This document shows positions 43,927 through 55,300 of a DNA stretch of 64,000 nt, in pieces. Under the pieces are notes generated by a model that was not told the origin of the DNA, did not search any database, and saw nothing but the letters and a program-made list of their open reading frames with translations. Source of the stretch: Microthyrium microscopicum (lineage: Eukaryota; Ascomycota; Dothideomycetes; Microthyriales; Microthyriaceae); contig MU004239.1 in the NCBI GenBank assembly GCA_010405405.1, forward strand, positions 1,614,532 to 1,678,531. Direction: 5' to 3'. A program made the position numbers and the translations under genes. The stretch's first letter is position 1. Each line of letters opens with the position of its first letter.

Positions 43927-45032
43927 GAGTAGAGCAGAGGTTAGTCGACGCACGGAGAAGTCAACCGATGAGACACGTAAGTTACCTAATAAAACATGGA
44001 GAGGAACCGATGGGGTTAGAAGGGTACCGACGGAATATGGTCGGTACTGACGTTACTTAACAGGTTCAGAGGTAAAGCAATAGAATTAAAAGTAGAGGTC
44101 AGTCGACCCACGAAGAACCAAACCGATAGAATATGGAGGGTACCAAATTAGACATAGAAGGCAGCCGATAGAGTTGGAAGGGTACCGAGGGGATATAGCG
44201 AGCACCGACGGAATATAGAAATTACTTAAGTGGCTTCGAGATGAATTGATAAGGTTAGAAGTAGAGGTTAGTCGACGCATGAAGAAACAAACCAATAGAA
44301 CGTGAAAGGTACCCAGTGAAACATAGAAGGTAACCGATAGCGTTAGAAGGGTACCGACGGGATATAGACAGAACCGACAGGATATAGAGGTTGTCTAACA
44401 AGCTTGGTGAGGATCGGTAGTAGAGGTAGTCGACGCACGAGGAAGTAAGCCGACGGAACATGAAAGATACCAAATGAAAGACAGAAGACAACTGATGGGA
44501 TTGTATGGAGCCGACGGGATATAGAGATCAACTGGTGTAATTTTCCTATGCAAGAAGCTTAGTAAGGATTAGTAGTAGAGGTTAGTCAACGTACGAAGAA
44601 GTAAGCCAACAGAATATAAAAGATACTAAATAAAAGATAAAAGACAGCTAATAGGATTGTATAGAATCAACGGGGTATAGAGATCAACTAGCGCAGTTTT
44701 CCTATGCAAGAAGCCTGGTAAGGATTAGTAGTAAAGGTTAGTCGACGCACGAAGAAGTAAGCCGACAGAACATAAAAGATACTAAATGAAAGATAGAAGA
44801 TAGCCGATAGTATTATATAGAACTAACGAGGTATAGAGATTAACTAGCGCAGTTTTCCTATATAAGAAGCCTAGTAAGGATTAGTAGTAGAGGTTAGTCA
44901 ACGTACGAAGAAGTAAGCTAATAGAATATAAAAGATACTAAATAAAAGACAGAAGATAGCTAATAGTATTGTATAGAACCGACGGGGTATAGAGATCAAC
45001 TGGCGCAGTTTTCCTATGCAAGAAGCCTGGTA
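43927..45032. repeat. seven-unit tandem array, unit about 155-165 bp
   Basis: Units start with a variant of GTAGAGGTTAGTCGACGCACG at about 43932, 44095, 44262, 44414, 44573, 44730 and 44887. The last four also share TCAACTGGCGCAGTTTTCC near their ends and are 156-157 bp apart. Differences between units are mostly C to T and G to A (for example CGACGCACG to CAACGTACG, GCCGACAGAAC to GCTAATAGAAT), as expected for RIP of a duplicated sequence. Minus-strand open frames across the array are consequences of the repeat. Confidence 0.85.
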
Positions 45033-45685
45033 CGTTGAACAGGCGTAGAGAGAGAGTAGAGGACTGAAGTTGCAGTTGCCACGAGAAGACCACGTTCACA
45101 CATGCATGTTGCGATAACCGCCACATTTTGCCGCTGTAAAGATAGCCGCGGCTTGCCCCAACTTCCGGTCATTTGTAAATAAAGCCAAGCTGTCCATTTA
45201 CTACCCGACGACCTGTACGACTTTGTACAATATGCTATGCTATGCAATAGTAAAGTTGCCTTTTCTCAGTCAACTCACCGCGCTGCCTCCTAATTCCCTC
45301 TCGCGTACTTCCTCTCGCGCACTTCCTCCCATTCGACAATGACAGCATCTTTTCAACCTCCTTCACTCGGCGAAAGAGTACGAACAGCATTGCAAATGTC
45401 TTGCGCGACCTCCAGACATGCGTGTCACACCTTGAACCCCCATCGAAGAACTGCTTAGACTCCTCAATACCAGACTCTGTGGGAAATTCTTCTCGACTAC
45501 AATGTCGCAAGCCAGGAGTAGCGAATCGACATGGGAACGTGGACGGAGGATCTTGTCTTATTGGGCGTAGAAGCACAAGAAACTGCAATGACCTCCTTCC
45601 AAAGCAGGTTTTGAAACCGCTACATTGCTCTTTCTGGGCTTGGCCTGTTGGCAGCTTCGGCACCAATCTCCAGCTCGCCGCTCTT
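45033..45685. other. non-coding between tandem arrays
   Basis: Follows the 157-bp array. It contains a short CT-rich direct repeat (CTCGCGCACTTCCTC-like at about 45300-45330). Overlapping open frames on both strands run in from the C/T-rich repeat and are not judged genes. Confidence 0.4.
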
Positions 45686-46200
45686 ACTCACATCCTCCAA
45701 GCCCACATCCGCCAGAGTCCAAGCCCACATCTTCCAAGCCCACATCCTCCAAACCTACATCCTCCCTTCGCCGTCCTCCCTGCGCCGTCGTGGGTCATCA
45801 TACGAACCTACACTCTTCGAGTTTATGGCCTTCCGGCGCCGTCGCAGCTCGTCCAGCTCGCCCCCCCAGCTCGCCCCCCCAGCTCGTCTCTCCAGCTCGT
45901 CTCTCCAGCTCGCCCCCCCAGCTCGTCTCTCCAGCTCGTACCTCCAGCTCGTCCCTCCAGCTCGCCGCTCTTGCTCACACCCTCTAAGCCTACATCCTCC
46001 ATGCGCCGTCGTAGCTCATCCTTCAAACTCACACCTCCAAACTCACACCCTCCGAGCTTGTGGCCTCCGAGCTTGCGGCCTCCCTGCGCCGTCACAGCAG
46101 CCTCATAACTCGTTCACCAGATCGCCGCTCTTGCTCACATCCTCTAAGCTTGTATCCTCTCGGCACCATCGTATCTCGTCCTCCGAAGTCGAATCCTCCC
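45686..46200. repeat. C/T-rich minisatellite with AGCTCGTC and CCACATCCTCCAAGC motifs
   Basis: Two short-period repeats adjoin. At about 45690-45775 AAGCCCACATCCTCC recurs about five times, with copies again near 45985 and 46140. At about 45845-45970 a 12-24 bp unit CCAGCTCG(T/C)C(T/C)CTC recurs about eleven times. The plus strand is strongly pyrimidine-rich, with G almost confined to the GCTCG core. Long plus-strand frames exist only because the repeat lacks stops. Confidence 0.8.
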
Positions 46201-46531
46201 TGCGCCGTGAAAGCTCTTTCCTACGGCCTCTGCAATTCCCCGCCGTTCTAGGCTCTTTCATAGTCAGGGAATTGAGCCCGGACTTTTCGCTGTTAAATGC
46301 AAGCTGTGTTCGGTACCGTCAAGGAAGGCTGCGGGCTTATCTTCACTCCTATCAGCACAACGAGATATGAATATGAGAGGCCGTAGTAGAAGTGGTTTAT
46401 AATTATAATGTACAACACAAGTTTTTATAATTAAGTTGGCCATCATCCGTTAATAGTCTTTGAGCTTTCTGCCTTTCGCCTAGCCAGGTTGTGAATCTGC
46501 AGCAATTTACAATCATGAAAGAGATAATGCA
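46201..46531. other. intergenic
   Basis: 3' side of the methyltransferase gene. No feature. Confidence 0.45.
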
Positions 46532-47605
46532 TTATTCGACTCTTTCTGCAATGAAACAAATTGCCTTGAGCTCATTAGGCAATCTATCTGGGTACCGCGT
46601 ATCCCAGAAGAAGGTACCCCCGAACCAATCTTGATCCTCTTGATCGAGGCCGAGCTGATCAAACCCGATCAATTGAGCTCGAACATCCCACTTAATAGTC
46701 TGCTCACCATAATCTGGACTCGCGAGGATGTTGCAGAACGTTTTGAGAGTAAAGACGGCCCCTCGCCCGCCGTCTCCAAACTCTTTACCAAAGCCTTTAC
46801 CAAACTTTTTTTCTGGTGGCTCTCCGACCTGGCCAACCACCCATCCATACATCTTGGTGCCGACTCTGCTGGCTCGGTTGATGCTGTCAAGGATCGCTCC
46901 AACGTACTTGCCCCCCAAAAATGACAGGACATCATTGAGAAGATAGATGTCCGCTTTGTCCAGGAATTGTCCCAACGCGCTGAGTGGCAGATCCTCCAAG
47001 CCAGGCTGTTTCGATCTGATATCGAGTTCCACGAATGAGAAGCTCTTTTCTGGGTCTTCGTTTTTGAAGAGAGAGCACCCAAGTTCCCACAGCTTTGGAT
47101 GACGATCAACCCCAATCAGTTCCCCCGTTGCACCATCGGCACGCAGTCTACGTAAGTCCTGGCCTAACCCGCAGCCAAGATCCACGATGGTCGCTCCTTG
47201 TCTGGCCGCATGTTGAAGCTCGCGGTAGTATGGGTTCGCAGCTATAATATTTTTCAGAAACCAGAATCTTGCGAAACAGAGTTCCTGGACAACCTGCCAT
47301 GTCGCTTCTTGAACCTCGCGGAAACATTGTTCCAGTTCATCGCTGTCATCGATGCCCGTATGGTCACGCCAGAACAGTTCGTCCTTGAGACTGAGCGGGG
47401 CGTGAGTATCCCTCCAGTATCTCAGGTCGATTATCCTCTTCGATGCTTCGGGATAAACCTTCCAGAGAAGCACCCTCAGGATAGATGGCGGAGGCTCCGT
47501 ATCGTGCGGCGCCGGATAGCTGTTGTAGCCACCTCCTCGATTGATTGGGTCGTCTGGGTAACGCCACCAGGTCCATGGAGTGATCTTTCGTAACCTGCTT
47601 TGCAT
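46532..47605 (-). CDS. class I SAM-dependent methyltransferase, 357 aa
   Basis: Single exon from ATG at 47605 (MQSRLRKITPWTWWRYPDDP). The SAM-binding motif I is ATIVDLGCGLGQDLRRL, followed by the acidic strand-2 end ELIGVDRHPKLWELG and LNDVLSFLGG. This layout, with a 100-residue N-terminal region containing HTGIDDSDELE, is typical of fungal stand-alone methyltransferases in or near secondary-metabolite clusters, but no other biosynthetic gene is visible here. The substrate is unknown. The gene is intact although it sits between tandem repeats and an AT-rich block, and its base composition is like the other genes of the window. Confidence 0.85.
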   Translation of the reverse strand: MQSRLRKITPWTWWRYPDDPINRGGGYNSYPAPHDTEPPPSILRVLLWKVYPEASKRIIDLRYWRDTHAPLSLKDELFWRDHTGIDDSDELEQCFREVQEATWQVVQELCFARFWFLKNIIAANPYYRELQHAARQGATIVDLGCGLGQDLRRLRADGATGELIGVDRHPKLWELGCSLFKNEDPEKSFSFVELDIRSKQPGLEDLPLSALGQFLDKADIYLLNDVLSFLGGKYVGAILDSINRASRVGTKMYGWVVGQVGEPPEKKFGKGFGKEFGDGGRGAVFTLKTFCNILASPDYGEQTIKWDVRAQLIGFDQLGLDQEDQDWFGGTFFWDTRYPDRLPNELKAICFIAERVE

Positions 47606-48668
47606 TTTGAATCGAAATCAGAGGTGTTATGCTCGACATGAAATGCGACCTTGATGGTCGCTAAGCATCGTGAATGACTCAAAGTTATAAACAGGACTAC
47701 TGGAAGGATACCTTATTAAAGTATACGTGGATAACACGTTTTCGTCCTAGGTACCTAGCTTGTAATCTGGCCACCTTGGCGTAGTAATACTAAGGTAGGA
47801 AAATACAAGGAATATACGGCTCTTATATATAGAAAGTAGTTAAAGCTACTATATCTTAATTAGCTAGTAACTACTATTTAATATTATTCTAAATATTCTA
47901 CTAAATAGACTTTATATTATTTTTTAAAGTTTTATTATATAAATATATTATAAAAAACTTAGTATTTATTATATATAAAACTATATATTATACTAAAAAA
48001 GTTATTTTTAAATAAAATAACTATATATTTTATTAGAAATATTATAAAACTATTTAAAATATTTATATTATAAACTAACTAATTTTTTTTAATTTTTTTT
48101 TAATTAGTTTTATATTTCTAGTTTATAAATAAAATAATACTTAGTTTAATTTTAACTAACTTATTACTTAGTTTATACTACTACTAATTAAAGTACTAAC
48201 TTTTAACTACTTTTTTATTATAACTTTATTAGTCTACGTAATATTAGAAAATAATAAATAATTCTAGTTAATATCTTTAGTTAACTCTACTTAAAAACCT
48301 TTTTAGGGTTAAGCTAGTAATAAAGCCTAGAAATAAGCTACTAAGTACTATCTTTAAATACTTCTATAATATACTAAGTAGATGATTTTAGAACGTTACG
48401 GCTTAAAATACTGTTTTAAATTAAGTATATAGCTTCTAATTAAACGTCTTAAGATCTCTATTGAAAATAGGCGTAAGAACACTAATTATATCTATCTTAA
48501 AGTTCTATTTATTAGGAATAAGACTCCCTAAAGATCCGCGATTTAGCTTCCACATATTGAATGTTACAGGGATTTAATGGCACCAAGTATTCTATAAGAT
48601 TGCGTCCTACAGCTCGACGTGTCGCCATTCGATGCCCACACCAGCAGCTCCAGAATTTTCTGCACGAC
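47606..48668. other. AT-rich RIP-type block between methyltransferase and NLR genes
   Basis: From about 47780 to 48530 the sequence is over 75% A+T and has nearly no CpA or TpG, as in the large block at the right end. It is presumably a small, fully degraded transposon. No protein sense could be recovered. Confidence 0.7.
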
Positions 48669-51600
48669 CTATCGAGCGTTGGAAACGTTCCAAGCGTTTT
48701 CAACATGGATCATGTGATCTAAATTTCTCACAAAATCCTCAGAAGTACCATATTGCAGGATTGAACATGCCAAGCGAAGACTTTTATCGCAGTCTTTGAA
48801 ACTCATCTTGGCGATCAAATACCCCATGCCTGTCCGGTCCGTTAGTTCCGGTTGGTTGAGTCTGTCCATGACCGTATCGTGGATCAGTTTTCGAGAACCA
48901 AATATCGACTTCAATGCTTGAACCGCTGTGCCCTCAACTGCGACATTGGCACGATCACCGTAAATGCTTATCATTGCTGACACAATCCACTGCTGGGATA
49001 TATGCATGAATTTGGTCCAAGTCGGCTGTTCGCTTTCTGAATCCTCGTCGTCAGTTAGGGGATCAATCCACCCAGAAAGGATCCAGTTCGGAAACATGTT
49101 GCTAATTGCGGTTGCGCTGAAAACCTCAGAGGCTAGCTCATCCACTAACGAGGAACTATCATCGAGGTGATTCATAAAGGCGTCTTTGAATCCCTTTTCT
49201 GCAGAATCCTTTAGATCATCAGAAATGGCCTCAAACGTTTTTGCGGCGATCAAGTTGTCAAGATCTCCTAGAAATCGTCCGGGCCAAGTTAATTCCCAAA
49301 GCGGGCCAAAGAGAGTGTCTGTTCCAGCTTCAGTTGAGAGCGGTTGAGAAAGGCGAAAGGCGACAGCGGCTCGATCTCCGAAGCCTTTCCGGATGGCGTG
49401 CTCGCAAGTGTCCCTAAAATTGTCGTTCTGCTCATTCAATAGCTCAACTATCGGGTAGGAGTCCAGAAACTGTTCCGTGGCAGTCTTCACAGTCCGGCGT
49501 AGAACTGCAAAGAAAGCATTCCTAGAATCACCCGAATTTGACATGGACTGTAGGTAGTCTCCAAAGCCTTGGCCCTCCCCTTCTGCTGCATGATTTGATA
49601 GCGAAGGAAGTTGAGTGGCAAGACATTGAGCGTCTGCACCGGATTGGAGTTTGATAAATGTTTCCGCTAGGCAATATCGGATAATCTCTGTCACATCCTT
49701 CTCCCATCTTTCCGACCATGTACGAATGAACGCACTAGACTCGTCCAAGGCTGCAGCTTGCAGTTGCACGAAAGCTGCCTGAGCAAGATGTTCCATAAGC
49801 AAGGACTCTGTTCGCGTGGTGATGTCTGCCCTGATCTTTTCGATCGTATCCGTCTGACCAACATAATGTAACTCGTAGGGAGCATTGAGTCTAAATGCAA
49901 TTGGAACGCACCCGTGAGAGTCTAAAGTATCGAGGAAAAAGTGTTTGAGCATGTAGTCATTTTTCTTGGCGTCGGACGCAACAGCATACTCGACTTGCTC
50001 GCCGAGCTCTCGGGCCCAGTCTTGAAACACTGAGTTCCAATCAACATATTGAAGATTATCTTTGTATGCAGTTGCGATCTCAGACTCCAATTCTCTCGAA
50101 AACTGACGTAGGCTGCTGCGCTGCGTTGATTCTGCCGGCAGGGAGTCGATTAATTTTGACAACTTGGTTTGCGCATCAAGCAGCAGTGGGAAAATAGCCT
50201 CCGAGACTGGAACGTGACTATCATCAAGCATCCTAGGGTTTTTGATGAGCGGCTCTGAGACTTCTTTGAGCAACACTTCGAACTTCGAGGCTCCAACTCG
50301 ACCCTTAGTCACATGTTCATACATACCAAAGCCCAATAGCCACATCTTCGAGCCAGCATATGCAAAAGCCTTACCAAGGTTCATGCCATTAAGCCATCTT
50401 TTGACTAGAGAGTGCATCTCGATGTAAGGCACATCATCAGGCCCAACTTCCACCGAGCTCACTGTAATCATGTTCACTGCGGCCAGGGCTTGGATTGCGA
50501 GCTCAAAAGACCCATTCTCCATGAAACGAAGCTGAGCGATGACAGAATGGCCTGACTTTGTAACAGACGCATTACTCGCTGTACTCGTAGCGCTGAATTT
50601 GCGATACAGGCGAACAAATTCTGCGAGAGTTGACGGGTTCTCGGCCGATGCTACGAAATGAGCCATGGACGTTGCATCTTTATTGATCCCAGTGCCTTGT
50701 AGGATATCCTGAAATGCAAATTGGAAGGCTTTCCATACCGATGAGGAGTAGTCGGAGAACAACCGATCTTTCTGAAGTAAACGGTCTTTGACCTCATCAG
50801 ACCAAGCAAGATAGGCTTGGCCATCAAAGCTCCGGATGCCGTTTCCTTTCTGTAAAGCAGCACCTACGACGGCAATTGCTAATGGAAGACCCGCAAGCTC
50901 CTTCACGATGTGTCTCCTTGCGTCTGTTTCTTGGTCAGTCTGCTCCTCTTGGGCAGCTTGACCTGATGTAAGTGAAGCTGAGTTTGTGTTCAGGTACATA
51001 TCCAGGAGGTCTTGACCAATTTGTTCGTCCAGCGGCTTCATCTGCCAAATATACGGAGTATTGAGGACGGAAGCCAAATCCTTGTTCCTTGTCGTAATGA
51101 GGATCTTGCTGGCGCTTAGGTCGGTAAAGGTGTATTGCTGAATATTGATGAGAGGATCGTCTAGGCCATCGAAAACAACCAACCATTGGTCAGGAAAGCG
51201 TTTGGACAGGTGATGAGCAATGAGATGCACAGGCTCTGAATATTGCTGGTCGTTTCCGCACATCTGCCTAGCATACTGCTCAAATGCTTGTTTCATAGCT
51301 GCCTCGGAATTACTGGGTATCCAAAGAACGGCCATAGCTTTCTGAGCATGGTATGCATATGATCTGGCCATAGTTGACTTCCTGCCGCCTAAGGTGAGCG
51401 GGATAAGAAAAATCTATGTAGAAAAGCTTCACCTACCCTATACCTGGAAGGCCATGTAAGATGACACGAACATGCCCAGTGCAGCTAAGCGCCTCGGCAA
51501 GGAAAGACTGAACATCAGCGCAAATGAGAAGCCGTTCTTGCAGGAATATCGACTTGCTTTGAAGCATTGGAAGCCCATCGGAAGGAATACGATCTGCTAA

Positions 51601-52326
51601 TCCTTTCGCACGTCTGTTGATTGCGTCCTTAAGTCTAATTCGTGCGTGCTCCTTGCCCTCGCCATATATTGGCTCCATGAAGACGCCGAAGATGCCCAGA
51701 AGGGAGTAAGCTTGGTCTTCTTCCCTTCTGGTTGTCCGTTTCTCTGCCCATGCCATTCGTTGTTCGACGCTAATCTTTTCGAGAGGGTCGCCCCGAAGCG
51801 CTGCAAGCGCGACTCCTGTGATGTTGGAAAGCTGTTGTTCTAGTGATTTCTTATCACCAAGTCGCTTGCGGTCTAAAGAGAAGAACTCGACCGAATCCGG
51901 AGCTATCAGTTCCTGAAGCGTCCATCCACGAGTAAACCATCGGCTCTCTTGCAATGCCTTGTTGATATCATTCTGACTGTTCATCGAAACATCTGTCAGG
52001 TACACATAGCATTTCGCAGAATTGCGATACCAACGGAACATCGAATTAATAGCTTCGGAAAGTTCAGCAAGATTAGACTTGTCAATGCAGCAGGTGTCGA
52101 TCCAAAAGTACTCCAGGTCATCTTCTCTCGCGCGTTCTTCACAGAACTGAATCTTGTCATTTCCAAGCTTTTCTGTAACATTGCCATGTTTCATATCATG
52201 AAAGGTGACTTCCTCGCTGTCCCGGCGCCATGTGTGAGAAAGTATACCGTAACGAGGGATCGGATCGTCGCCAACCAAGTCCTCAGTAAGGGTAAATTTA
52301 CCAGAGACGAGGTGCAGGAGACGCAT
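48669..52326 (-). CDS. HET-domain NB-ARC (NLR/STAND) protein, 1200 aa
   Basis: Two exons, 52326-51437 and 51381-48669, with a 55-nt intron in phase 2. The N-terminus MRLLHLVSGKFTLTEDLVGD opens a HET domain: YGILSHTW (about 26), WIDTCCIDKSNLAELSEAIN and the signature RWFTRGWTLQELIAP. An NB-ARC NTPase follows. The P-loop GLPGIGKST (292-300) is created exactly across the intron, Walker B is WLVVFDGLDD (about 363-372), sensor 1 is KILITTRNKDL, and the GLPLA-like motif is ELAGLPLAIAVVGAAL. The remaining 700 residues are helical, with no WD, ankyrin or TPR repeats that I can see. Such proteins trigger non-self recognition and incompatibility cell death. No lesion is seen, although the gene abuts the RIP block. 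Confidence 0.9.
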
Positions 52327-55300
52327 AGCTAGGACCAGGGCGGGACGCTAGCAAGTACGGAGTTTGAGATCGGGATGGTTAGGCTAGGTGGTTGTCTCCA
52401 TATGTAATAATTCCTTATAGGGGATGGTCAGCAAGCTGAATTCCTACAGAATTCTTCTGCTCTTAGATTAGCTAAAAGCAGGTTAGGGGGCGTTAGCGTG
52501 TAGTAGGCTAATATCAAACTAAGAAAATGCGCCTTATACAAATTACCCCCGCAGTGCTTTTTTAACTATAACCCTACTATATTTTAATTAGATCTTAGCT
52601 AAAAATAGCCTAAAATAAATACTACTAAAGCTATAGATATTAAGATAGCTACTATTAGTATTTTAGCGTTATTATTAAACTAGCTTTAAGAAGAAAAGGA
52701 ATAGGAATAAGATTAGATAATACTAGCGTATAATTACTAACTTTTTATAGAATATTCTTTCTATAACTAGAGTTTTAAAGATAGGTTAGATTAGATATAT
52801 AAGATTAAATATTAGTATATACTATAAGCTTAGGTTAAAGTAATATCTATAGTATTAATTAGTATATAATAGATTTAAGAAGTATAAAATATAATAGCTA
52901 GTAAAGATAATAGATCTTAAATTTATATCTCTACTTAATTAAATAATACTACTTAAAAAATTACTATTTCTATTATACGTTATATACTATAGATTAGCTA
53001 AAATCTATATCTATAATAATATTTATTAGTACTTTAGAAGAAGTAAAACTTATATAAAGTATTACTTTAATACTATATTAATATAGCTTTATAATAAGTA
53101 TACTAATACTTTATTATAATTCTATTCTATTTTTATATTATTAAAATATTTTTAATACTTATAAGCTATAAATTATACTAGTAGTATACCTAAGTTTTAA
53201 AGCTAAATTAATAGAATGTATATTAATATTTTAAGGCTAGAAAGTAACTAAATTTAGTAGTAGTTCTATAGTAGTTATTAGGAAAACTACTATATAAAAA
53301 TATAATATATTACTATACCTAATAGAATGTTGCTAGCTATTAATTATAACTACTTTAGATCCTTAAACGACTTCCTAATATTAATTAATTTAGTTCTTAA
53401 AGATAGAATTTAATAGATATTTAGTAATGATCTAAAACTACTTCTTTATAGTAACGCTACTTATCTAATAAACAATATAATTATAGTACTATACTAGAGT
53501 ACTAAATTACTACTTTAGTAGTATAATTTTAACTTTTAATAGGCATTTCTTTAAGTTAGTATTAAGTAGATATTTACTATTATAAAGAATACGTAGTAAG
53601 GAGGATTATTAGACTATAGGTATAATATACAAATAGGTTTAATGCCTATAGTATATTATTAAATAGTAATAATATTATTATAAAACTATAGAATAGCTTA
53701 ATAGTAGAAGAATCTCGTAGAGAGCTAATATACTATTAAACTACTAATAATTAATTAGTATTTAAATCTAGGTAGTATATTTAATAGTTAGATACTATTA
53801 GAATTATAAGAATAGGATAATTTAAATAATATAAAGTAGTTATAGTATTATTTATAAAAGTAGAAGTTATAAAGTAAAGTTAGATAATCTTACTAAAGAA
53901 AAGAAAGTTAATAGAGTAGAGTTAGCTAATTATTTAACCTTTCTATATACTTTTAAAGCTTTTAGTATCTATTATAAGATTTATATAAAAACTATATTCT
54001 ATCTTTACTACTAAATTATATAAAGAATACTAAAATAATTTTACTAACGCTTATTATCTTAAAGACTCCTTTAATAACTCTTTTATTTCTATTATCTTTA
54101 AGTATAATCTATTTACTTCTTTTTTTAGATTTATAACTTTATCTCCTTTACTACTACTACTACTACTACTTATATAATTATTAGTACTACTACTACCTTA
54201 TTTATTTCTATCTCTAAGAGCTTTAATTATTACTTTTAATATTTTTATAATTACTTCTAAAGTATTAAAAATCTTCTTACTCTTTTTATACTTTACGTGT
54301 AGACTTAAAGTAGGATTTCCTTATCTTAAAGTTAAAGTTAAAGAACTACTCTATAGAGAAGTAGAAATATAAGTATTTAGAGTAAGAACTATAGAATTTA
54401 ACTACTAGCTACCCTTTTTAAGATTAATTACTAATAGTTCCTTAATAGGAATATTAAATAATATCTTAATATTATTATTACTATTTAATATAATATTAAC
54501 TAATAGCATATTCTTTTCTAAATACTATTTAGCTATATTATTACGTATTTTAAAGCTATCTTTCTTCTTTATTTTTTTAGTATCTATTATTACTTTTTTT
54601 CTCTTTATAGTAACTTTATAAGCTATTTAAATAGCCTTAAAACGGTCTAGTGCTTATTAGAATTTATTAATAAGAATATTATACCCTAATTAAAGACGCT
54701 TTACTTTAGTAATTCTTTAAGGAATTATCTTTTCTATTATAGCTTTATAGGTACTTCTAAAGGGCTCTTTTACTATATCGAGATTCCTCTTATTCTTAAA
54801 GAGGTTAGAGATACCCTACTACTACTATAACTTCTATCTACTAAGGGCGTCTCTACTAAGGCTACTATAGGTATTAATCTTCTTTAAATAATAGAATACT
54901 ACTATTACTAATAGTAGTTATCCCTAATTTAGATTCTACTTCCTACTCTTAATTAAAGAGAATACTACTACTAAAGAAAAAGTAATAAGTACTATAAATT
55001 TAACTTTTAGCGTAGTAGGAATAATATTCTAGCTCTATAAGTAGGAATATAGCTATAAATATAGCTCTTACTAGCTTTAGGTAAGTAATATTAAAGTAAA
55101 CTAATCCCTATATTATAGTATAGTACTATTTTAGTATATAGGAGTATACTAATCCTAGTTCTAAGTATTTTATAAAGTATATTAAATAATATTAGAATTA
55201 GAGTTATAATCCTATATCTATAACCCTTTAGTAAACTTACTATTATAGTTTTAGCTAATATAAGCCCTAAAGTAAGAAGTTTAGGTAAGAGTTATCTTAT

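Noticed and set aside
43900-45030. Minus-strand frames giving repeated FRRLTS...YIPSV peptides
   Set aside because: Direct product of the 157-bp tandem units; frames are broken by each mutated unit and no promoter or start is seen.
45401-46370. Two overlapping plus-strand ORFs of 235 and 240 codons
   Set aside because: They run through the C/T-rich minisatellite, which lacks stops in several frames at once; composition is repeat-driven and no start or splice context is convincing.
47780-48530. AT-rich block considered as a centromere or replication origin
   Set aside because: At about 750 bp with the same CpA depletion as the big block, a degraded transposon explains it without special assumptions.
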